Source: DAIOEK01 sp963708715
GTDB lineage: Bacteria > Chloroflexota > Anaerolineae > Anaerolineales > Anaerolineaceae
Length of the DNA: 64,000 bases
Direction of reading: 5' to 3'
NCBI GenBank assembly: GCA_963708715.1
Contig: CAVPSU010000001.1
Location: 186,001-250,000 of the forward strand
Part shown: positions 35,789 through 43,405 of the stretch, in pieces
Numbering within the stretch: position 1 is the first letter of the stretch
Layout: every line of letters begins with the position of its first letter
Made by a program: the position numbers and the translations under genes
The notes under the pieces: generated by a model
The model's database searches: none
Told to the model about the DNA's origin: nothing
What the model saw: the letters and a program-made list of their open reading frames with translations, nothing else

Positions 35789-38107
35789 TCAGCCGATCAA
35801 GTTTGGGGCGCTTTTCTTGCTTTGTGTAATTCCCCAAACCACTGCTGTGCCAAGAACGAGAGCGGCGATGAGAACAACGAAGTTGATCCCGGTTCCCGTA
35901 AAGAGAGGATACTTGACGATTACCGGAGCAGCCAACAGAGATACCATATTGACAACCTTGATCATTGGATTCAAGGCCGGACCAGCGGTATCTTTGAGCG
36001 GATCACCAACGGTATCACCAACAACACCGGCTTTGTGACGCTCTGAACCTTTACCGGTGTTCGCTTCCAGATTTCGAGGTTCATCTTCAATGGCTTTCTT
36101 CGCATTATCCCAGGCTCCACCCGCATTAGACATGAAAACAGCGAGAAGCTGACCGGAGAGGATCACACCCGCAAGAAAACCACCTAGTGCTTCGACGTCC
36201 AGGATCAAACCGACTAACAATGGCATGGCAACGGATATAGCCGCCAGAGGTATGAGTTCTTTTTGCGCTGATGCGGTGGAAATGCTTACCACCCGGGCGT
36301 AATCCGGCTTGACGGTGCCTTCCATGATTCCTTTGATCTTAAACTGATTACGGACCTCAAACACAATTTCCGCAGCAGCTCTGGCTACCGCTTTGATGGA
36401 TAGCGAGCTAAATAACCATGGAAGCGCTCCACCCAATAGGAACCCTACGAATACCTTCGTATCTGAGATTCGGATGGTTTCCATCACATTGGACAAACCC
36501 ATTTGAATTTGGACCCGACTTACATCGGTAATGAAGGAGGCAAACAAGGAGACTGCGGCGATGACAGCAGAAGCGATTGCAACACCCTTGGTGATCGCTT
36601 TGGTCGTATTACCAACAGCGTCAAGATCAGCCATGATCTGGCGAGCTTTGAGGGTGTTCTCATCTTCCATGCCATGCCAGGACATTTCACCAATACCATT
36701 GGCGTTATCCGAGATCGGACCATATGAATCCATCGCCACATTATTACCAGTGTGGCTGAGCATACCAATACCGACCATTGCGACAGCATATAAGACATAT
36801 ATCGATCCATCCGCCTGATATAGTGCGAGGCTCAGGATGAAGCTGATTGCGATCACGACGAGCGCCCAAACCGATGATTCCATTCCGGTTGCAAGACCGG
36901 AGAGAATTAAGGTGGCGGGGCCAGTATCTGCCGCTTTGACGATGTCTTTTACAGGTGTTTTCTTCGTTGATGTAAAGTACGAGGTCAGTGGGTTGAAAGC
37001 TACTGCCAAACCCACACCGATCGTGGTCAACATGCCCAGTCGCCAATCTTGCGCGTACCAAATGGCTACAACAAATGCCCAAATGATCGTATTAACCGAC
37101 GAAACTTCATAGGATCGGAACATAGATTCTTCCGCATCATGTGCACGGAGGAATTTGATCGGAAATTTCTCCCAGATCGGCACCGTAAACGTGCCAAGGA
37201 TGGAGCTGATCACGCCGATACCGCGGATGATCAAAGGATATACGATCCATTTGAGACTATGGGTCGGATCAACTGCCATAAGGGAGATGCCAAGAATTAA
37301 GGATGAAACGATGGTAACTTCATAACTCTCAAAGATATCCGCAGCCATTCCGGCGCAGTCACCTACGTTATCACCAACCAAGTCAGCAACGACGGCTGCA
37401 TTACGCGGGTCATCTTCTGGAATATCTTTCTCGACTTTTCCGACCAGGTCAGCACCAACATCAGCCGCCTTGGTAAAGATGCCACCGCCAACACGCATAA
37501 AGAGCGCGAGTAAAGTTCCACCGAACCCAAAGCCGAGTAATGCGTCTGGAGCGGCTTTACCAAAAATTATAAAAATGACAGTTCCACCAAGCAAGCCAAG
37601 ACCATCGGTTAGCATACCCGTGACGGTACCTGAGTAATATGCGATCGATAATGCTTCGTTGAATCCTCGTCGAGCGGCAGAAGCGGCACGAACATTTGCC
37701 TGGATCGCCATCCGCATACCCAATTGTCCAACCAGAAGGGAGAACGATGCGCCCATAATGAAAGCTACCGTTCGACCCACGGCAATTATTATTTGCGTGT
37801 TCTGCGGAAATTCCTCGCTTGCTTCAGCCGATGGCTGAACGATATATACACTAAGGAAGAGAGCAATTGCGAGCAGAACGATCGAAGGAAGAATGGTTTT
37901 TAGTTGACGGCTAAGATAGCTATCTGCCCCGATCCGAATCGCGTTCCAGACTTCCTGCATCTTTTCGGTGCCCATATCTTTCTTCAACACGCTATTCCTC
38001 AATAACCAGGCATAGAATAAGCTGATAAATGCAACACCAAGCACGCACCATATTGCGACTGACTCAAACTGCGATAGACCATGACGACTTACATCAAACA
38101 GATTCAT
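35789..38107 (-). CDS. hppA: Membrane proton-pumping pyrophosphatase, K+-independent type
   Basis: HppA couples hydrolysis of pyrophosphate to ion transport across the membrane, and can run backwards. The 772-residue protein has 16 hydrophobic segments. It shows the signature motifs: GADLVGKVEKDIPEDDPRN, DNVGDCAGMAADIFESY and the later DTVGDPLKDTAGPA. In the loop that decides potassium dependence the sequence is GNTTKAITKG, with Lys rather than Ala after GNTT, which is the K+-independent, proton-pumping class. RBS GAGGAGAGC precedes ATG. It is monocistronic. Together with the PPi-type phosphofructokinase gene, it suggests pyrophosphate is used as an energy carrier. Confidence 0.95.
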   Translation of the reverse strand: MNLFDVSRHGLSQFESVAIWCVLGVAFISLFYAWLLRNSVLKKDMGTEKMQEVWNAIRIGADSYLSRQLKTILPSIVLLAIALFLSVYIVQPSAEASEEFPQNTQIIIAVGRTVAFIMGASFSLLVGQLGMRMAIQANVRAASAARRGFNEALSIAYYSGTVTGMLTDGLGLLGGTVIFIIFGKAAPDALLGFGFGGTLLALFMRVGGGIFTKAADVGADLVGKVEKDIPEDDPRNAAVVADLVGDNVGDCAGMAADIFESYEVTIVSSLILGISLMAVDPTHSLKWIVYPLIIRGIGVISSILGTFTVPIWEKFPIKFLRAHDAEESMFRSYEVSSVNTIIWAFVVAIWYAQDWRLGMLTTIGVGLAVAFNPLTSYFTSTKKTPVKDIVKAADTGPATLILSGLATGMESSVWALVVIAISFILSLALYQADGSIYVLYAVAMVGIGMLSHTGNNVAMDSYGPISDNANGIGEMSWHGMEDENTLKARQIMADLDAVGNTTKAITKGVAIASAVIAAVSLFASFITDVSRVQIQMGLSNVMETIRISDTKVFVGFLLGGALPWLFSSLSIKAVARAAAEIVFEVRNQFKIKGIMEGTVKPDYARVVSISTASAQKELIPLAAISVAMPLLVGLILDVEALGGFLAGVILSGQLLAVFMSNAGGAWDNAKKAIEDEPRNLEANTGKGSERHKAGVVGDTVGDPLKDTAGPALNPMIKVVNMVSLLAAPVIVKYPLFTGTGINFVVLIAALVLGTAVVWGITQSKKSAPNLIG

Positions 38108-38136
38108 AAGCTCTCCTCATCCATAATTTGTCCTAA

Positions 38137-38142
38137 ATTATA
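38137..38142 (-). promoter_or_regulatory. hppA -10 box
   Basis: A perfect TATAAT on the minus strand lies about 30 bases upstream of the hppA ATG, with a GGAGAG ribosome-binding site between. A -35 is not clear. Confidence 0.5.
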
Positions 38143-38256
38143 CGCTATAAATGATAATTGGATTAATTTTTTTAATGATATTGTAAAATCTATGACACAA
38201 ACGTGAGATTTTTCCCATTTTAATCATTAGTCTTTCATTAGAACAAAAATTACTAC

Positions 38257-38285
38257 TTGAATTGGTCATTTACCTGCTGTATAAC
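38257..38285 (+). promoter_or_regulatory. Promoter of the Gld-type ABC operon
   Basis: TTGAAT (38257-38262) and TATAAC (38280-38285) are spaced by 17 bp, a good sigma-70 layout. Transcription would start near 38292 and leave a leader of about 100 bases before ATG 38391. Confidence 0.6.
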
Positions 38286-38292
38286 AATACAA

Positions 38293-38319
38293 GTCGGAAA
38301 ATGGTCAATTTTTTCCGAC
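38293..38319 (+). other. 5' leader stem-loop
   Basis: GTCGGAAAA (38293-38301) pairs with TTTTCCGAC (38311-38319) around nine bases at the very start of the predicted transcript. It may protect the mRNA 5' end; it has no terminating T-run after it. Confidence 0.45.
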
Positions 38320-38390
38320 ACTTACGGAGAGATCAGGTTGCCGGGTCTGCGGATGAGCATGCTTGGCAATTCATTTTGTAAGGAGCTTAC

Positions 38391-39362
38391 ATGATTCAGG
38401 TTGAAGGTCTCACCAAAGACTATGGATCTAGACGCGCCATCGACCATTTGACGTTTGAGGCAGCCAGGGGTGAAATTCTGGGGTTTCTTGGACCGAATGG
38501 GGCAGGTAAGACAACTACCATGCGCATCCTCTCTGGATTTATGCCTCCAACATTTGGAAATGTTACTGTTGGCGGATTCGATATTATGCGTCAGTCCCTT
38601 GAGGTCCGAAAACTGGTGGGTTATCTGCCGGAGACGGTTCCTCTCTACCCTGAGATGACAGTATTTTCGTATTTAAAATTCATGGCAGATCTCCGGCACC
38701 TGTCAGATGCAAGGGGAAGAGTGACCGAAGTATTAAACCTGGTGCATCTCGAAGATAGAGCTAAGGGGCTCATAAGCAAACTTTCCAAAGGCATGCGGCA
38801 ACGCGTCGGCCTCGCTCAAGCATTATTACATCAACCTCAAATCTTAATCCTGGATGAACCAACCATAGGGCTCGACCCCGGCCAAATAAAAGAAGTGCGT
38901 AAGCTGATTCAAGAGATAGGAAAAGAACGAACTGTCTTACTCTCAACTCACATCCTTTCAGAGGCACAACAAGTCTGTGATCGGGTATTGATCATCAATA
39001 AAGGAAGGATAGTAGCCGAGGATACGCCTACCCGGTTGCAACATCGCCTCACGGGTTCCCAGCGGGTTCAAATGACCATTCGAAAGGAAGTCGATGGAAT
39101 TGCTGACCAACTTACTGATGTGCCAGGGATCATCGACTTCGCCAGATCAAGTGATGGTCAATATGAATTCAGTATGAACCCAACGATGGATCCCAGACCT
39201 GAAATCGTACGACGGGTTGTTAATGCCGGCGCAGACCTTATTGAACTTAAGGAACTATCGATCAGTCTGGAAGATATTTTTATTGAATTGACCAGAGAAA
39301 ATCCGCCAGAGCCGTCTCTATCCGACGAAACAGATGATGATAATAGATCAGGTGTTGAATGA
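38391..39362 (+). CDS. ABC transporter ATP-binding protein (GldA-like)
   Basis: The 323-residue protein is the ATPase of a three-gene exporter. It has Walker A GPNGAGKTT, the signature LSKGMRQRVGLAQ and Walker B ILILDEPTIGLDP with a D-loop and switch His (LLSTHILSEA). Residues about 220-323 form a C-terminal extension. The ATP-binding, permease and auxiliary order, with an ABC_transp_aux protein third, is the GldA-GldF-GldG arrangement of gliding Bacteroidota but is also widespread in non-gliding bacteria. The exported substrate is unknown. Its stop overlaps the permease start by 4 bp. Confidence 0.9.
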   Translation: MIQVEGLTKDYGSRRAIDHLTFEAARGEILGFLGPNGAGKTTTMRILSGFMPPTFGNVTVGGFDIMRQSLEVRKLVGYLPETVPLYPEMTVFSYLKFMADLRHLSDARGRVTEVLNLVHLEDRAKGLISKLSKGMRQRVGLAQALLHQPQILILDEPTIGLDPGQIKEVRKLIQEIGKERTVLLSTHILSEAQQVCDRVLIINKGRIVAEDTPTRLQHRLTGSQRVQMTIRKEVDGIADQLTDVPGIIDFARSSDGQYEFSMNPTMDPRPEIVRRVVNAGADLIELKELSISLEDIFIELTRENPPEPSLSDETDDDNRSGVE

Positions 39363-40096
39363 GAAACATTTGGACAATCGCAAAACGGGAGTTCAGTCAT
39401 TATTTCATCAGTCCGATCGCTTATGCAGTTGCATTTCTGGTGATGCTTTGGCTAGGGATCTTGTTTTATGTGAATACCCTTGGCGCGGTGCTAAATCAGT
39501 TTCCACCTTCATCTAATTTTATTATTGGCTGGTTGGTTATTCTATTTCTCTTTACAACCCCTGCCATCACCATGCGGGCAATTGCAGAGGAACAGAAACA
39601 AGGCACATTAGAAACCATGCTTACTGCTCCAGTTCGCGATGCGGAACTGGTAATAGGGAAATGGCTTGGTTCCTTACTTTTTTGCTCTTCCATTATTGCA
39701 ATCACCTGGATCTTTCCGGTCATTATCAATCGCATGGTTGAACCTGCCATCGATCCGGGTTTGCTTATTGCAGGATACCTGGGAGTTTTCCTTTCGGTTA
39801 GTTGTTTTCTCGCGATTGGGATACTCATCTCCACAATGTTCAGCAATCAGATTGCCACCTTCTTTGCGACATTGATCTTCCTGTTGGTTTTTTGGTTTTT
39901 TAGTATTCCCACCCAGATGACTCAAAATCCGACCCTGTTCACAGAGGTTGTACGATATCTTGATCTGAGTGAGCACTTTTACAACACTTTCGCAATCGGA
40001 GTGATCGAATTAAAAGATATCCTCTATTTTATTAGCGTGACTACCTTTGCTTTGTTTCTGGGGTCCAAATCGGTGGAAACACGGAGGTGGCAATAA
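39359..40096 (+). CDS. ABC-2 permease of the Gld-type transporter
   Basis: The 245-residue protein has six hydrophobic segments in the ABC-2 membrane topology. It opens MRNIWTIAKREFSHYFISP, and carries AIAEEQKQGTLETMLTAPV, the E-E-x-x-x-G-T-L motif typical of ABC-2 permeases after the second helix, which is a strong family marker. The ATPase is immediately upstream with a 4-bp overlap and the auxiliary subunit overlaps by 1 bp downstream. Together they form one transport system. Confidence 0.9.
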   Translation: MRNIWTIAKREFSHYFISPIAYAVAFLVMLWLGILFYVNTLGAVLNQFPPSSNFIIGWLVILFLFTTPAITMRAIAEEQKQGTLETMLTAPVRDAELVIGKWLGSLLFCSSIIAITWIFPVIINRMVEPAIDPGLLIAGYLGVFLSVSCFLAIGILISTMFSNQIATFFATLIFLLVFWFFSIPTQMTQNPTLFTEVVRYLDLSEHFYNTFAIGVIELKDILYFISVTTFALFLGSKSVETRRWQ

Positions 40097-41643
40097 TGGA
40101 TCTTAAACGACGATTGATCACCCGATTTGCTTTGACTCTTACGGTATTGGCAATAATTGGATCGGCTATTTACTTCTTTCTGGCAAGAAAATTCGATATT
40201 TATCTGCAAATTGGGATTGGACTAGTAATTATCGGACTTGCCATATTCGCGCTGATCAATCCTCAAAAGGTCAGTGAAGCCTTCACCGGTCGGCAGATCA
40301 AATATAGCAGCAATATGGCTATATACATTATTGCCGTGCTTGGAATTCTGGTAGTGGTCAATGTCCTCGCGAACAGATCATCCATGAAATGGGATTTGAC
40401 CGAGGACAAGGCGAATACACTCACTGAGCAGAGTATTCAGATCATCGAAAATTTACCCTCCCCGGTTGAGATCATTGGTTTCTTCAGTAAAGATACATCG
40501 AGTGAACCAGCACGTCAGCTACTGGAGAGCTTTCAGGAAAAATCGAATGGAAAGATATCTTATCGTATCATTGATCCTGCTGCCGATCCTGTCACATCCC
40601 AGAACTATCAAGTCAGCCGGGATGGCACATTGGTACTGATACTTAATGATAGGCAGGAACAGATCACATTGCTCAACGAAACTGAACTCGTATCTGCCAT
40701 GATTCGCCTGTCAAATCCGGACAAGCCGATTGTATATTTCCTTACAGGACATGGAGAAAGATCCATAGAGGAAGTAGACCAAAACGGATTTTCTCAAGTA
40801 AAGTCCATTCTCCAAAAGAAGAATTACATCCCAAAAACATTGAATTTGTTCGTGACTCCCTCCATCCCACAGGATGCAGCGTTGATCGTAATTGCAGGAC
40901 CTCAAAAACCCTTATCAGTTGCAGAAGTAACCTTACTCACGGAATTTCTGGATCAAGGTAAAAGAATGATCATAATGGAAGATTCCAAAGTGATCACAGA
41001 ATTTGGTGATGAAACCGATCCATTAGCTGATTATCTATTGAAGGATTGGGGCATTCTACTAAACCAGGACCTTGTTGTCGATCCTGCGAATAATCCACCA
41101 ACTCAGGCAATAGCCAATGAATATGGATCCCATCCGATTACAAGGCGGTTGGATCGAATCGTCACCATTTTCCCAACGGCAAGAAGCGTAATTGCATCAT
41201 CCAATGCACCTTCTGGTGTCAGTATCGTGGAACTGGTTAAGACATCTGTAAATTCATGGGGTGAAAAAGATTTCATTAGCTTACAAAAGAATCAACTTCA
41301 ATACGATGAAGGGACCGACAATCCGGGACCCATCTCAATTGCGGTTGCAGCGACAAAATCTGATACCAACGGAAGAGTGGTGGTATTCGGTTCATCGTTT
41401 TTCGCCAGCGATCAGAATTTTGAGGCATATGCAAATGGTGATTTGCTGATCAATTCCATCGATTGGGCGGCAGAAAATGACCAATTAATAAATCTAACTC
41501 CACGAGCGGCGATTCAAAGGGTATTAATCCCGCCAAGTACGCTTTATGTAAACCTGATCTTCCTCGTGGTAATTATTTTCATACCTGGAGGCGTTATTGG
41601 CGCCGGGATCGCGATGTTCCTCCACCGGCGAAGATTGGGGTAA
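40096..41643 (+). CDS. ABC transporter auxiliary protein (GldG-like)
   Basis: The 515-residue protein has two or more N-terminal membrane helices, a large extracytoplasmic domain of the ABC_transp_aux type (residues about 105-450, including YFLTGHGERSIEEVDQNGFS), and a C-terminal anchor helix (LIFLVVIIFIPGGVIGAG). The domain resembles a glutamine-amidotransferase-like fold without obvious catalytic residues, and in GldG proteins helps the exporter. ATG 40096 is preceded by GGAGGTG at good spacing and overlaps the permease stop (TAATG). An earlier GTG at 40087 is part of that ribosome-binding site. Confidence 0.88.
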   Translation: MDLKRRLITRFALTLTVLAIIGSAIYFFLARKFDIYLQIGIGLVIIGLAIFALINPQKVSEAFTGRQIKYSSNMAIYIIAVLGILVVVNVLANRSSMKWDLTEDKANTLTEQSIQIIENLPSPVEIIGFFSKDTSSEPARQLLESFQEKSNGKISYRIIDPAADPVTSQNYQVSRDGTLVLILNDRQEQITLLNETELVSAMIRLSNPDKPIVYFLTGHGERSIEEVDQNGFSQVKSILQKKNYIPKTLNLFVTPSIPQDAALIVIAGPQKPLSVAEVTLLTEFLDQGKRMIIMEDSKVITEFGDETDPLADYLLKDWGILLNQDLVVDPANNPPTQAIANEYGSHPITRRLDRIVTIFPTARSVIASSNAPSGVSIVELVKTSVNSWGEKDFISLQKNQLQYDEGTDNPGPISIAVAATKSDTNGRVVVFGSSFFASDQNFEAYANGDLLINSIDWAAENDQLINLTPRAAIQRVLIPPSTLYVNLIFLVVIIFIPGGVIGAGIAMFLHRRRLG

Positions 41644-42087
41644 ACAGCAGATTGATGATTGACAGATATTTCAGGCAGGATTGCTGTAAAACACAAAATC
41701 ATCTCCACCTTTTGTACTATTTATTCGGTGATTGGTTGATAGCCAGATATGGATAAAGATCACTATGCTCACCCATCCGATGTGGTTACTCTGATACATT
41801 GGAATCGTTTGCAAGACCTCAGCTTCGTTCTTTTCGATTCTGGATAGAGGTTGAATGGATTGCAAGGAATTCTATTCCGAATGAGATTGGATACTCTCCT
41901 TATGGATCTTTTACAAACCACATCACGTCCAATATCAAGGTATTGAAAATGAAAATAAAAACGGTTATTCTGATATAGCTATTGACAAGACACTCCAACG
42001 CCAAAATTCTTCTATTCAGAAAGTTTTAATTGACGCGTGATAGCATCATGCGGTAGGATTTTGTCGTTTATGATAGGTTATTGATAA
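41644..42087. other. Gene-free interval of 444 bp before rpoD
   Basis: No reading frame here has family-like features and no RNA is recognised. A TTGACA (41982-41987) and a better pair TTGACG/TAGGAT (42030-42035 and 42054-42059, 18-bp spacing) lie near the rpoD end. The rest appears AT-rich and unstructured. Confidence 0.5.
42030..42059 (+). promoter_or_regulatory. Putative rpoD promoter
   Basis: TTGACG and TAGGAT are spaced by 18 bp and would start transcription about 20 bases before the rpoD ATG at 42088. This leaves little room for a ribosome-binding site, and none is obvious (TATTGATAA). A second upstream TTGACA may give another start. Confidence 0.45.
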
Positions 42088-43302
42088 ATGGATGATATCG
42101 TATTAAATGTAGTCGAGGAAGATGAAGACGAATTTTCGGCGATCGCTCGCTTGATTGAGCTCGGCCGAACTAAATCCTATGTAACTATTGATGACATTTT
42201 GCACTTCTTCCCTGAAGCAGAGCAGGATGTTGAACAATTGGAAGAAGCTTTCGCTGCTCTCCTGAGCGCGGGTATTCCGTATATCGAGGACCTGGCTTCC
42301 ATCGAAGGACCGAATGAAGAAGACCTCATTCCGGACGAAGAAGATGAGATGGAAGAACGACATGCGAACGTTTTAGATGACCTGGCCAATATCGATACAA
42401 ACGATACCATCGGATTGTATCTAAAAGAAGTTAGTAGAGTCCCACTCCTTAATGCAGAAGAAGAAGTTACCCTTGCCCAGCGGATTGAGCGCGGACGGAT
42501 GTCTCGTGAGGAGCTGGCAAAAGGAAATACAGCTAATCGAAGACGGACAGAGTTGCGCCACTTAATTGAAGATGGCTGGTCTGCCCGCGAACATCTAATC
42601 ACCGCCAATAGCCGGTTGGTAATTTCTGTGGCAAAGAAATATATGGGTCGCGGTGTACCATTTCTCGATTTGATCCAAGAGGGAAACATCGGCTTGATCC
42701 GTGCCACCAAGAAATTTGATTACCGGCGCGGACATAAATTTTCCACCTATGCAACCTGGTGGATTCGTCAAGCGGTGACGCGGGCGATTGCAGATCAGGG
42801 TCGGACCATCCGTGTCCCTGTGCATATGGGTGATCAGATCAACAAACTCTTACGGATTCAGCATCAATTGACCCAACGTCTTGGTCGAGAACCATCTGTT
42901 GATGAATTAGCTATTGCATTGGATGTTCCACCCAAAAAAGTGGAAAACATGATTCAGGTAGCCCGTCGCCCGCTTTCTCTTGAAACTCCCACCGATGACG
43001 AGGAAGACTCTGTACTGGGCGATTTTATTGAAGATGATCAAGCACCTCCACCCGATGATTCAGCCACTTATAACCTGCTCCGTGAACATCTGGAAGAAGT
43101 CTTAAACAGCCTACCTCCACGAGAAGTTCGGATATTACAACTCAGATATGGTTTGATGGATGGACAGGCTTACACTCTCGAAGAAGTAGGCCGGAAAATG
43201 GGGGTAACAAGAGAAAGAGTGAGACAAATTGAAGCGCAGGCACTAAGTCGGCTTCGGCATCCAACAATTCGACGAAAATTGCGTGATTATTTAGGCGAAT
43301 AA
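42088..43302 (+). CDS. rpoD: RNA polymerase primary sigma factor (sigma-70)
   Basis: The 404-residue protein carries all the sigma-70 regions. Region 1.2 holds DTIGLYLKEVSRVPLLNAEEEV. Region 2 contains RLVISVAKKYMGRGVPFLDLIQEGNIGL and the melting motif KFDYRRGHKFSTYATWWIRQA. Region 3 has PVHMGDQINKL. Region 4 has EEVGRKMGVTRERVRQIEAQALSRLRHP, the -35-binding helix-turn-helix. The N-terminal 100 residues are acidic (DEDEFSAI, EEDLIPDEEDEMEE), as in other group 1 factors. Length is typical for Chloroflexota. A strong terminator follows directly. Confidence 0.95.
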   Translation: MDDIVLNVVEEDEDEFSAIARLIELGRTKSYVTIDDILHFFPEAEQDVEQLEEAFAALLSAGIPYIEDLASIEGPNEEDLIPDEEDEMEERHANVLDDLANIDTNDTIGLYLKEVSRVPLLNAEEEVTLAQRIERGRMSREELAKGNTANRRRTELRHLIEDGWSAREHLITANSRLVISVAKKYMGRGVPFLDLIQEGNIGLIRATKKFDYRRGHKFSTYATWWIRQAVTRAIADQGRTIRVPVHMGDQINKLLRIQHQLTQRLGREPSVDELAIALDVPPKKVENMIQVARRPLSLETPTDDEEDSVLGDFIEDDQAPPPDDSATYNLLREHLEEVLNSLPPREVRILQLRYGLMDGQAYTLEEVGRKMGVTRERVRQIEAQALSRLRHPTIRRKLRDYLGE

Positions 43303-43306
43303 TAAA

Positions 43307-43340
43307 AAAAAAGCTCCTTCCTATGTGAAGGAGCTTTTTT
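43307..43340 (+). terminator. Rho-independent terminator of rpoD
   Basis: AAAAAAGCTCCTTC pairs with GAAGGAGCTTTTTT around a six-base loop, five bases after the rpoD stop codon. The stem plus T-run is a textbook intrinsic terminator. Confidence 0.93.
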
Positions 43341-43355
43341 AATCGGTACAATACT

Positions 43356-43380
43356 TGCATATTGATGCATTATGCTGCAT
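43356..43380 (+). repeat. Three TGCAT repeats at exact 10-bp spacing
   Basis: TGCAT occurs at 43356, 43366 and 43376, one per helical turn, on the same face of the DNA and about 25-45 bases ahead of the TPR gene. The first and third copies overlap a possible -35 (TTGCAT) and -10 (CATACT), separated by 14 bases. Such phased repeats are compatible with operator half-sites but could be chance. Confidence 0.4.
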
Positions 43381-43405
43381 ACTATTCTAGGGAGGTAACC
43401 CGGAT

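Noticed and set aside
35817..37300. Several open frames antisense to hppA
   Set aside because: They have no family features and follow the strong codon bias of hppA on the other strand; shadows.
41671..41865. Small minus-strand open frame between the ABC genes and rpoD
   Set aside because: No ribosome-binding site, no recognisable composition or motif; treated as non-coding.
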